A stretch of 64,000 nt of DNA from Turritopsis dohrnii (Eukaryota > Cnidaria > Hydrozoa > Anthoathecata > Oceaniidae): the NCBI GenBank assembly GCA_027922465.2, contig BQMF02000628.1, forward strand, positions 140,264 to 204,263. Direction: 5' to 3'. Shown here piece by piece: positions 47,801 to 58,112 of this stretch. Both the position numbers and the translations under genes were made by a program. How positions within the stretch are numbered: position 1 is the stretch's first letter; each line of letters opens with the position of its first letter. Below the pieces are notes generated by a model that ran no database searches, was not told where the DNA came from, and saw nothing but the letters and a program-made list of their open reading frames with translations.

Positions 47801-50262
47801 GACTATGCATAAACTGCAGACCAGTGATAATAGCATGGTGTACTATCATTCGCTGCCATTTGAAAAACCGCATGCTCCAGTAAAGCCGAAAAGAACTTTC
47901 GAAACAGATCGTGGTTATCTAACAGACAGCGCTGCTTTGATAAAGAGTGAAGAAAAAATGAAGTCTTCACATAGTCAAAGCCACTTGCATCAACAAAGAG
48001 CATACCGCGCTGATGGCTATGACAGATCTGACGGGTAACGTATATTTGGCTTCTTCCTCATCTGATGGAGTACACTCTTGCAAACGAGGGTATTGAGGGC
48101 AAATGTCATACTTAAGGAAATCGCTCCAGATGTACAAGAATTTTAAAGAACTTGCTGTTACACAAAAGAGTGTATTGTATAATATTGTTTTGAAAATATC
48201 GAAGTGGGAAAAGGCTCTGTACAATAACTCACTTCTATTTATTCGCTTTTTCAAAACATTCCTACCACATTTTCGAATATTCTTATTTTTTCTTTTCTGT
48301 AGACACAAACATGGCAGCCCCGTTGTTCAGAATTTACGTTCTGATCAAGCATTGAAACTGATATTAAAGCCAGTGGTACATGCAGACGAGGCTAAGTACG
48401 CAAAAGTCGAGAAGAAAAGTTCGGTAAAATATAGAAACCTCAGTGAAGAAGACCAGGTGCAAATGCAAAGAATGGAGAAAGCGAGACAAAAACATAGAAG
48501 CCTAAGTGAAGATGAGCAGGTACAAATGCAAAGAATGGAAAAAGCGAGACAAAAGTCATTGCACAAGAGTAACAGTAAGCTATATGATTTTTCATGATAA
48601 TAACCTATGTACATGCGATTAATAAATAAATTAATAAATTAATAATAATAATAATTCAAATCTTCAAACAATAGCATGTGTGTGTTTGCATTACTGAAAG
48701 TTCGGGCTATCGGGTTACGTTCGGGCTATCGGGTTTCTCTTGTGATTCTTAGTTTGAGTTTTTACCCATAATGCATCCTTTTTTGAAATCCTTTAATAAT
48801 GAATTAGAGCCATAGAAATTCATTTGAATACGAGGTTGGATGCACTGTCTCCCATTGGGGAAATTTGTAAGATGATTACTGTGAAAGAGTGCGTTTCTAT
48901 AGAAATATACACACTGTTTCAATAAAAATACTCTTCATCGCAGTGACTTTTTGACGATTTATGGGAAAATTTAGGTAAAGTGTATTGACCATGTAATTGG
49001 TATCTGAACAACTTGCCGTTCCTGTAATCTAGTTATCTCCCGAATACACACTAAACAACTTGCCGTTCCTGTAATCCAGTTATCTCCCGAATACACACTA
49101 CGAATACCACTGTGCAGTAATTACTGGTTTTGAGATCACTTTGAGCACGGTACTAATTACCTGTGAAAATATCTTTTTTGTTTTGAAACTCCTTTTATTA
49201 TTTCATTGAGAGAATTCTAATGATTCTGCCGCATTGAATTATGGTAGTTGTAGTATGTTTTCTGGAGATAACGGAATTATGGGATGGTCAATTACTAAAC
49301 AGCCTTGAATGTCAATGAGAAAACGAAAGTGAAAGCATATGGAGTTACAACTAACAACCTGTGGTTCTGTAAATTATTAACCATGTTACATGGTTTGTTT
49401 AGATGCCAGTGAAGAGTCGAAGGCTGCTGTACAGCAAAATCACACCAGCAGCAACATGAGCAGAGGTGTTGTCATCACACGTGGTGGCGTCCCTCTTCAG
49501 AGAAGTCGTCACAGTCTCGAGAAGGATGGCCACCATAGAAACAGCTTCATTACAGAGCAAGAAGCAGACGCCATGTTCAACCAAGCAGTGCAGCAGGCGT
49601 CTACGGGTGTCGTGTCCAGTCGAGTCGTGCAAGAACGTTATAAGGAAAACAAAACGCACACATCAGCGAAAGGGAAAAACAAGTCAGATGATATCATCCG
49701 TACGTCTTCATGGAGTCATGGTACGGAAAGTAGGCATTCACACGGAATCGACCAATCGCAACGAACGTATTCAATCCCTAGAAAGCCGACCGTCGAGCTT
49801 TTAGAACATCATCACCGCAGTTATCGAGATACCAAACTAAATGACGTCAAACATCGTCAAGATGATGTTAAACGATTGAGCGCCATCTCGAATGATAGTC
49901 TGGGAGGATTTTCTCAAATCACCTACACAACTGTTGACGAGTCCAAGTATAATTCACGATACGACGATTATGCGACACAGATAGACGACGATGTCGATGC
50001 AAGACACCATCATCGTCATCAAAAAGACCGCCAAAACGGTATACAGCACAGTCGTCATCATCAAGAACACTTTGACGAAAGTGAAATATTGAAAAGAGCG
50101 AAAAATATCCCTTCTGGACACAGCAAATTCCGATGTGAAAAATGTCGTGAACTGAATGTGAGATCACGAACTGGCGAGCCAATCAGGTACTGCTGGGAAA
50201 GATATTACCCAATTAGTGAAACCACACCCAGAGCTAGTGTTCAAAGTTTACAGCATATATAA
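41845..50262 (+). CDS. Very large Ser/Arg-rich coiled-coil protein, five 3' exons (5' end not found)
   Basis: Exons 41845-44001, 44569-47175, 47635-48034, 48303-48574 and 49403-50262 (stop) join in phases 1, 1, 2, 1, giving about 2,097 residues. Donors include ACAG|GTAAGT and GGAA|GTAAGT. The first listed exon starts after a T-rich acceptor (AATTTAACAG), so an upstream exon ending in phase 1 is missing; reading from an ATG at about 41780 instead is less likely. Exon 1 is basic and Ser-rich. Exon 2 opens with about 440 residues of heptad-rich Glu/Lys/Leu/Asn coiled coil, then an Asn/Ser stretch with a doubled QSNMEESNR, then an Arg/Ser region (RSRSAGRRAVSADRRRR). Exon 4 doubles LSEEDQVQMQRMEKARQK. 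Exon 5 is His-rich and ends with FRCEKCRELN plus a later Cys, a possible metal site. No signal peptide or membrane segment. I do not recognise the family; a cytoskeletal scaffold is only a guess. Confidence 0.78.
47474..47521. repeat. Tandem duplication, 24 bp unit, two copies
   Basis: AGATTATAACAGGGATAATG then GTGT, repeated with one change, in the intron between exons 2 and 3 of the coiled-coil gene. Confidence 0.85.
48851..48965. repeat. Family A inverted-repeat element, reverse orientation
   Basis: CCCATTGGGGAAATTTGTAA start, TATAGAAATATACACACTGT, AAAATACTCTTCATCGCAGT, ending GACGATTTATGGG. Intron 4 of the coiled-coil gene. Confidence 0.82.
49008..49100. repeat. Tandem duplication, 47 bp unit, two copies
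   Basis: ACAACTTGCCGTTCCTGTAA through ATACACACTA twice, differing at one site. Intron 4 of the coiled-coil gene. Confidence 0.9.
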
Positions 50263-50702
50263 AGAAACGGATAACGTCTCAATTAACATAACATTTATAA
50301 ACACTACATGTTTGAGCAAGTACCAATATTACCGATATCTAGTTAAAATTGTTTTGGGTCAGCGAGTTTAATGATCGAGGGTGAAGTAAATATTTAAAAG
50401 GTTTCGAATCAATTGATTTACACTCTCCCCCACGTGGTAGAAAATTTTGAAAGAATGTTTGCAAACTGGTCAAAATACCGCAAAAAATATTAGCAATGTT
50501 TTGAAAATATCAAAAAACATGTATGCTTGTTTACACGGACATTTCAATTTCATTTGAAATTTATTCGAACAGATTCTAGAAATTTGGAGCACTCCGCCGT
50601 TTTATTCAACATTAAAGTTCGAATGTTCATAGGACAGTGTTTCGTTGTCGCACCTTCTTGTAATGTAATATGCAATTTTATTTACAAAATAGCGTTTGTA
50701 AA

Positions 50703-50805
50703 CCCAGTGGGAAAAATCGTCAAAAACCACTGCGACGAAGAGCTATTTCGTTGAAATAGTGTGCATATTTCCATAGAAATGCACTCCTTCGCAGAGTTTC
50801 TGAAA
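50703..50805. repeat. Family A inverted-repeat element
   Basis: CCCAGTGGGAAAAATCGTCA start, CACTGCGACGAAGAGC, CATAGAAATGCACTCCTTCG; the right end is degraded. About 440 bp past the coiled-coil stop codon. Confidence 0.82.
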
Positions 50806-50948
50806 GATCTGAAATTTGCGTGATTCACAAGTCAATGTACAAAACGTAACTCATTTTTGGTTAGATGTACGAAGTAGATATTCATAGCGATAGTTATTCT
50901 AATATTTGATAAATGTTGTTTACATGGCATCAGCACATAATGTATAAA

Positions 50949-51053
50949 CCTAGTGGGCAAAAACGTGAAAAAGTCACTGAATTTTCATTGAATTGAAATT
51001 TTGTGTACAATTCTATAGAAAAGTACTCCTCCGCAGCGATTTTTCAACAAACC
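50949..51053. repeat. Family A inverted-repeat element
   Basis: CCTAGTGGGCAAAAACGTGA start, TATAGAAAAGTACTCCTCCG, TTTTTCAACAAACC end; the left core half is diverged. Confidence 0.78.
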
Positions 51054-52088
51054 ACTATTTTTTTTACACATCATGTATATATTACACATTTTGACACAGA
51101 AGAAAAGTTTTCTAAGTAACATGTTTTTATTTCCTTTTTGCTTTGGTGATTGAAAAATGAAAGTCCCATCAAAGACAGACGATTTGACTTCGTTTGAAAG
51201 TCTATTGTGAAGTTTTCTTATCAGCTTATCAATTTCATCTGTTCAGAATTATAGGTTGCCTTCCTAAATTTCATCAGTGTTAAAAACTTAGAGGAATAAC
51301 AGTATTCCATGCGTTATATTTTATAATTTTGCTCAGGTGATCATAAGGTTTGCAAGACAAATCTTAACTTATTAAAAAGGAATAAAAAAACAATATTTTA
51401 TCAAAGAATTATTTACTTCCAGACCAGGAATTTTTATAATGACTTTTGAAAAAATTGAACACATCCATGAAAGTGCAGTGGCGTAATTGAGTTTAACCAA
51501 GGTGCATTTTTCACATATTTGGACAACAGCACACTTCATACCATAGCAACAAATACAAACAAAGCTACTTAATGCAATATTGTTGATAAGAAACTAATGA
51601 TTATATGAATTTGTATGCAAACATACCCAATGCACCCCAACCCAGTTACGCCATTGAAGTCACTGCAAAAAGAAACAATTGATGAATAACTTACAAATGT
51701 TAAAAGTTTTGTTTTCCCAAAATTCTTATAGATACAAAAGCAAATTATAGAATAAACTGTTCAGGTAACGGTTCAAAGTTGTTAAGAAGAAGAGAGAAGA
51801 GAGAGAAATTCAACTCCTGAAATTCAATTAGTTCAATCACAACAAAAACACTATTTTATTTTGTTGTTTTGAAAACTGAATTTTAATGCAAAACCTATAA
51901 AACATTATAAAAAGACGTATGCTACTTGGTAATAGAATTTATATACGAACTATATAAAAAAGTGCCTTGCAAATTATAGCTGGAAATACATTGAGCACAC
52001 CTCACATAAGAACAGTTTTACTGGCACCCAAATGTAAATATCAAAGATATAAAGATCTAACCTCTCTTCCAAAAGCAATTAGTAGAGT
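51054..52088. other. Intergenic, no gene seen
   Basis: AT-rich, stops in all frames, no repeat family I could match. It separates the plus-strand coiled-coil gene from the minus-strand cytidine deaminase, the two converging here. Confidence 0.5.
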
Positions 52089-52094
52089 TTATTC
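52089..52094 (-). promoter_or_regulatory. Candidate poly(A) signal of the cytidine deaminase
   Basis: AATAAA on the minus strand, about 58 bases after the stop codon. Position and sequence fit; no transcript end is known. Confidence 0.5.
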
Positions 52095-52151
52095 TTAGCA
52101 TCAACATTCTTAAAGCATGGAAAAAAAACTAAAAAAAGAGGTTTTACGTTT

Positions 52152-52583
52152 TTATAATTTCTTATCAAAATGCATTTGACCACTACACAATGAGCTGTAT
52201 TTAAAGGATTTCGGAAGAAGTTGATTAAGTGTAGACATTTCATATTCTCTCTTGTTATTTACTGAGTAAACTTCTACGTCACCAAATTCTACCATGAATT
52301 GTCTACAAGCGCCACAAGGCCACACAAATCCATCTTCAACATCTGTGCTAACAAATACAGCTTTAAAATCACGTTTCCCTTCACTAATGGCTTTGGTATA
52401 AGCTGTTCTTTCTGCACATATGGCCAAACCATAGCTCACATTCTCAACATTACAACCAGTGATAATGGTACCATCTTTCATCAAAAGAGAACAACCCACT
52501 CTAAAATGACTGTAATATGCATATGCAAACTCTTTTGCTTTCAATGAAGCAGTGATTAGCTGTTCTCTCAACTCATCATCCAT
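52152..52583 (-). CDS. CDA: Cytidine deaminase, intronless
   Basis: The 143-residue protein from ATG 52583 has the usual length of the tetrameric zinc enzyme that converts cytidine and deoxycytidine to uridine and deoxyuridine in pyrimidine salvage. The zinc/catalytic motif is NVENVSYGLAICAERTA (Cys56, Glu58) with PCGACRQ (Cys90, Cys93); Asn45 and Glu47 match the ribose-binding pair. The open frame extends upstream to 52742, but those residues are low-complexity (IYIYTSIYLYLLELL) and cover a TA microsatellite (about 52617-52640), so the ATG at 52583 is preferred; the family starts at about this point. A TA-rich stretch 35-60 bases upstream could act as TATA box. No intron, unlike most genes in this window. 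Probably cytosolic. Confidence 0.93.
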   Translation of the reverse strand: MDDELREQLITASLKAKEFAYAYYSHFRVGCSLLMKDGTIITGCNVENVSYGLAICAERTAYTKAISEGKRDFKAVFVSTDVEDGFVWPCGACRQFMVEFGDVEVYSVNNKREYEMSTLNQLLPKSFKYSSLCSGQMHFDKKL

Positions 52584-52876
52584 ATTGTATACTAATAATT
52601 CTAGTAAGTACAGATATATAGATGTATATATATATATAAATGGCCTAGAGTTAAGAGTACTTGGGTTTCTCATGATAAAAGGGTGCTTGTTCTTCCCATC
52701 AAGTGTAACCAGGCAGTTAACTTCAACGCTCAGATACAACATTATTCCAACTGCTTGAAAGCCATCATGCAGTCATTGGATGATGATGAATCATGATGGG
52801 TGGCCGATAAATATATTAATGCTATTAAAGCACATCATAGTTAAGTTACTCAAAAACATGGGTTGTAGTGACGGCA

Positions 52877-54835
52877 GGTACCGTGAGTTGGGGCGAGATT
52901 CAACTCTGTGGGGTGAGATTCAACAGCACCATTATCCAGACCACAACATTCAACAAAATAATTTGAAATTTCAAAACAACAACATCACATATCTGAGCCA
53001 AGACGTAATCTATACTATACTCCAAAATAATTTTTTTTTTACATTTTAACAATAGCCGAATGTAAATAGCCTTTGAGCTCTTCAAATCCCAACACGAGTT
53101 AAAAGACATCGTACAGACGTGCACGTTTATTTTTAAAGACGTCAAAGACGGTTTCCACGAAGTGATGTCCGCCCAGCCATCTTTTCCCTCTTTCAAGCGT
53201 GGTTACCTTATTATACTATTGCACGGGTCGTATTTTGGGGTGCGTGACCGGAAGCTATGTAGTGAAACAAACTGAAGGAGATGATTGATCACTGTGCAAA
53301 ATTTATTTCTCAAAGACGTTTTTCACTAAGCAATATCATCCCCTAAAACACCTTTCCGTCCAAACTAGTGCACCCACAAAGCTTACCGGTGGGTCTTACC
53401 GTGTGTGTGTCGTCGTGAGCTGAGATGTAAAGAACGCAATGATGGAGAGAATTGATGACTGTGCCATTAATGTGTAAAGGGTTTCGTGCAAAGATTTAAA
53501 AGTGCACATTGTATACACTCCATCAATTCCCATTGCTACTCAGTTGAAAAGATTCACCGCTGGACAATGAATTCGAAAGATGGAAAATCTTCTTCAGTGG
53601 CCCCCGTTACACATTTTTTTTTGTAAGCAACCAAGTTGCTAAGGGCTCAGCCCTCAAAATGGCCAAAAAAATAAGCAACTTGCTTACCAACCCTAAGCCC
53701 TGAAATCTTCATAACAACTTTTTTTAATCTACAAAATCAAAAAAAAATTCACATAAGTTTAAAGGGAGCCTTGTAAACCTTTATAAAATTTCTTTTTGTC
53801 CATCAAGACAGACTAAAGTTACCAGTGATAGATGGGTAGAATGAGTCAATTTGTGCATTGTAAGCATTTTGGTAAATAAAACACAAAAACAACCAGAAAA
53901 ATCAACATATATATGGACAATTAACAATTACGGTATACAACAAACAAAACAATTCTTTAGAGAATAATGAAGAAGTGTATGTGTCATGTAATGAAGAAAA
54001 ATTAAACACATAAAATAGCTCAAATGTGTTTTTCTTCGATTTATTGCTTGAAAAATTTTTAAGCAACCTTTAGCCCTAGATTCTTAAAAATGCTTAGCAA
54101 CTCCAGCCCTGAGCCCAAAATCGAGGTTGCTTATAAAAAAAAATGTGTAATGAAACAAAAATAACTTCTTTTGGAGTATTTTTCATGTTTTCTACAGGGG
54201 GTAAAATACGGTGAAATTTGAAAATTTAAAAGCAATCTACAACATTTTTCGCAATGGCTCTGACTATGACTAGACTATCTCATCCTAATAGGTTCAACTT
54301 AACCGATTTGCAATGTAGAAACCATGCATTCACTTTCATTTTCAAGCAGCCGCGTGTGTTGTTGTGATTCACAAAAAAAACCCCCCTGACCATTTATGAA
54401 ATACTATACTAACCTGATGTCAAAACCTAAAATTTTAAACTATTTCTTATAACAACTTTTACCTTAAATCGTATATCAAAATCTAACGAGCCGCAATGAA
54501 ATTTATGAAAACATTTTTCTCACAGAGAAACTAAAACAACATTCCCATTGGAAAACGCATTTTTAGTTCTGCGCGGTTATTTTGACGTCAACACATTTAA
54601 AGCCCGTTACACAACGAGAATAGCTTAAATGGATCATGACATTTTAATAGCCAGAGTCTCTCTTGGTAATCATTCATGAATGTTTTGATTGATTTAAATC
54701 TTTTTTGTGTTGTATAACTTGGTTTACTTTTAAAAATGTAATGTATTTAAATTATTTACCAGATGCAGCTTGATTTTGGCATGTTGAATCTCGCCCCACG
54801 CCACAGAGTTGAATCTCGCCCGAACTCATGGTACC
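52877..54835. mobile_element. Inverted-repeat DNA element, about 1.96 kb, non-coding
   Basis: Left end GGTACCGTGAGTTGGGGCGA then GATTCAACTCTGTGGGG; right end CCACAGAGTTGAATCTCGCC through CATGGTACC, an imperfect inverted copy about 50 bp long. Each end also carries the 12 bp GAGATTCAACxx twice. No transposase frame inside; an AAGCAAC element is nested at 53606-54150. Confidence 0.85.
53606..54150. repeat. AAGCAAC inverted-repeat element, copy 3, longest
   Basis: Left GTTACACATTTTTTTTTGTA then AGCAACC; right GGTTGCTTATAAAAAAAAAT then GTGTAA, the inverted copy. AAGCAACxxxxAGCCCT motifs recur inside. It lies within the 52877-54835 element, so it is the younger of the two. Confidence 0.82.
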
Positions 54836-55604
54836 ATGCTATTTATCAAACAACAGATTGAAGTTAACTGCAGTTAGGACCACTCGACCAAAACTTGCGA
54901 TAAAAAGCGTTTCATACTACTTTATGACAGCCACACGACGAAGTGCATTTCACAACGTTTTCTACTGATTTGAGAATACAAGATTGAGAAATGTATTGTA
55001 AAATCGTGAAAGAAGTAATTATCAATCTGATTTAATTTGTAACTTAGGACTCTTTACTTTGTACATTCACGTTGATATAAATAAATTGTCCAGAACAAAT
55101 TATTTGTGTTTTTTCTATGAAGCCCGAGAATATGTGAATAGAATTCGTCGAGATACAGACGAAGTTCATCATAGTATTAGAGGCACAAAAGATCGGGAAC
55201 GCAAATATTCTCGCGACTTTCGCGACATTTTGCTTTTTTAGGATTCACGACTTTATATGCTGGCGACTTTTAAATATTTTCACAAAAAACATTTCACTGA
55301 TTTGCAGCCATTTCTTTGAAGGGTGAAGGGTGCTCGTGACTTTTTGTGTTATTTTCGCATTCAGATTGAATAACTTCGTTTCCAGATCCCCAAAATAAGT
55401 AGGCAGTGGCGTAACTCGCGGGTTGCCTTGGGTGCGATCGCACCACCCTCGGAGTTAGTTGGTCAAGCAATTTTTCAAGCGATATATATACTACCAAACA
55501 TTTCTAGAACACGTTTACGTTAAAAGGAGGACACTGAGCGTGTTATTACGAAATATATATGTTCTGGTGAAGCATGTAATAACCATTCGTTCGTTTGAAT
55601 TATT

Positions 55605-56744
55605 CAGGGACCTATCCAGGGACAATTTGATAGCGTTTGAACGCTATGGGCGCCCAAAATAATGCGCCCAAAAACTTTTATTTGTTACTTTAGAAATACA
55701 GTGGAACCTCTAATAGCGGCCACTTTGGGGGACCCAGCTTAGTGGCCGTTGCATTAGAGGTGACCGATGTATGGAGGTTTTATATGAATATACTTTTTTT
55801 ATCAAAAAGGCTGGTCAGGACGGGAGGGTTATAAAGAATGATTCATGATCAAAATAAACACAACATTATTGAGCCTAAGTGCTTCAAGTCGTTGTGTGAC
55901 AAGATTCAAAGCACTTACTAAGTCAGCACCACCTAATGTTTCACAAAAGTTGTTCAAATCATCTACAATAGATAAGGCTCCTTGACTTGACTTTATTTTT
56001 GTAAATAATTATTGTAAATAAAGTAACAATGTATGGAGGTTTTTTTATAAGAGTTTGACCATAAATTCGGCAGGGACTTTCTTTTCTGGCCGCTTATCAG
56101 GAGGTGACCGATGTATGGAGGTGACCGTTAATAGAGGTTCCACTGTACTTCTTTTTTAAACTGTATTAGAAGATCACAAAATCACCAGAACGTGCAAGAT
56201 CATCACCTCGCTCGGAGTGCTATCAACTTGCTTTCGTATGGGTAGAGATGCATAAAAAAATGCAGAACGTCAGAAACCAAAATCGGCATTACGGTCATAG
56301 TGGATAAAATTGATCAATCCACTACTTTAAGTAGAACCTATTTTCGGTCCTGATTTTCGCATGTATGGACTCACTGACAACAGATTTGTGGTCCGCTAAT
56401 TTGCTTTAAAAATTGAAACGAGGCTACTTCAAGAAGGAGCGATTCACTCACGAAGGATTCCTCACGAAGAAAGTTTATCAAGTTGAACTTTTTTCTGCTT
56501 TCATAAATTATTTTGTGATAATTTTATTAGAATTTCTCTGTAACCAAGAGATTTTGCCTCGCTACCAAGTGTCTTTGTACCCATTCTTCAGCGCCATTCA
56601 GAGCTCATATTTTCAAATTTTCTCGGGGCTTCGCCCCGTACCCCACTGGGGCGGGCTTACAGCGCCCCCCCAGACCCCCCAGCTCATACGTTTAAGTCAC
56701 TAAACAAAAACGCTATGCCCAAATTTAGGCTGGATACGTCCCTG
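55605..56744. mobile_element. Nested inverted-repeat element, 1,140 bp, GC-rich patch
   Basis: Left CAGGGACCTATCCAGGGACA; right GCTGGATACGTCCCTG, an imperfect inverted copy that extends into AGCGTTT/AACGCT. TTATT flanks both sides (55600-55604 and 56745-56749). Near the right end is a GC-rich patch (GGGGCTTCGCCCCGTACCCC) that folds on itself. The 96-codon frame 56413-56703 is a translation of this repeat. Confidence 0.8.
55699..56145. mobile_element. Innermost inverted-repeat element, 447 bp, TA target site
   Basis: CAGTGGAACCTCTAATAG at the left and TTAATAGAGGTTCCACTG at the right, flanked by TA on both sides as in Tc1/mariner/pogo-type elements. GGTGACCGATGTATGGAGGT recurs near both ends as a subterminal repeat. 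No transposase. Confidence 0.9.
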
Positions 56745-56970
56745 TTATTCATTCCGAATGCTTCCCGAAAATTTATTATTGCAATGTTTGGTATTGTTAT
56801 GTTAATGATCTTAATAATCGTTTTGCCGATACGCCACACAATAGCGCAATTTAATTTTACGACCATTATTGAAACTGACGCTAATGTATCGCTAGAAAAG
56901 TGGCACTCCTCCGAAGATGTAGAAATTGTTCGTTTTCTTCTTTCTTCATTTTCTGAAGAACTAAGCCGAA

Positions 56971-57061
56971 AGGGAAATTTTGACACGGTAAAAAGTTTTG
57001 TTTTTGCATAAAGTTTCACCACCCCAAAAATAAACAAAATTTACCGTGTCGAATTTTCCCT
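56971..57061. repeat. Inverted pair, about 22 bp arms, 46 bp loop
   Basis: AGGGAAATTTTGACACGGTA pairs with TACCGTGTCGAATTTTCCCT with two mismatches. Within the outer 54871-57212 element. Confidence 0.8.
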
Positions 57062-57217
57062 AGAGCTATGTTTCTATGCGGTTGCTATGCTAGATCGTCA
57101 TCATTCAATCGGATGTATTCAAATAAGAGAGTAAAATAAAATTATCGAGGCAATTCTTTATAATAAATCACGATTATTTTAGCGACGAATTCTGGTCGAG
57201 TGGTCCTAACTGAACTG

Positions 57218-58071
57218 TCTTTTCATGCAACTTTTCCGAAGATACCTAGTAAGTTTTGTTTTGAAAGAAAAATTCTGTATATATACTTAATATGGTAAAC
57301 TATGGTTGCTTAATTTTTCAAGCTTTATTGAAAAAAAGGATCAATGAGAATGTACACAGTAACAATCTTCATACTTCTGGAACGAAAAAGAATTGGGATG
57401 TTCACACAAGAAAAATTGACATCATCCCTCTCTATTTACCATGCATCATTGCTTATATCCTTTTTTTTTAGCATTAACATTCCTGTTTATTTTTTTTCTT
57501 TAAGTATCATTTTCTAATAAAAAATACCTTTCCAATGCAAAACGCACTCAACTCAAACCCAAAAACGCACCCAACTCATGCATGGTGTCATGACATGAAA
57601 ACAAGAACTCTGCTTCTTGAATCAAATATCTTTTCACTTACAAAAATCCTTACTATCAACCATAAAACAAGAACTTCACAACATTCAATAATAGCACAGG
57701 TGTGTCTGGTGTGTGGAAGAGATAATGTTGTCATGAAAGACGATTATGTGTTTATTCCAATCAATACGTGTGGCTATCATAATAAATAAAGTGTTTACAA
57801 TTTCTCGTAACGGTGGCACGAAAAAAAAATTAAATATGCAGCGCCGAAACTACAAAAAGAAATAAGGTGCTACAACCTCGAAACCCTGGGTTCGAGGATG
57901 TTAACGTGCTCCTTTTTTTTAATGACTTTCATTTTAATTTATTGCCTCCAGTATTAGCAATATCATGATATCTGTATCTATTTATCATTTTTTTCACTTT
58001 GACACGGAAGCGAATGACACGCCAAATCTTCCCGTAAAATTCGTAGTACCAAGTTCTGTTACCTTCTTTTC

Positions 58072-58112
<41 letters not shown>

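Larger units (their letters stand above)
54871..57212. mobile_element. Inverted-repeat DNA element, 2,342 bp, with 5 bp target duplication
   Basis: Starts CAGTTAGGACCACTCGACCA and ends with the exact inverted copy. AACTG is duplicated on both sides (54866-54870 and 57213-57217). Only short open frames inside, none with a transposase-like block, so it is non-autonomous. It hosts 55605-56744. The class is unassigned; 5 bp target duplications are unusual for the most common DNA-transposon groups. Confidence 0.88.

Noticed and set aside
52584..52742. 53-residue upstream extension of the cytidine deaminase
   Set aside because: Encoded by TA-rich microsatellite; the family begins near the internal Met.
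56413..56703. 96-codon frame ending in a Pro/Gly-rich segment
   Set aside because: Translation of the GC-rich end of the nested transposon.
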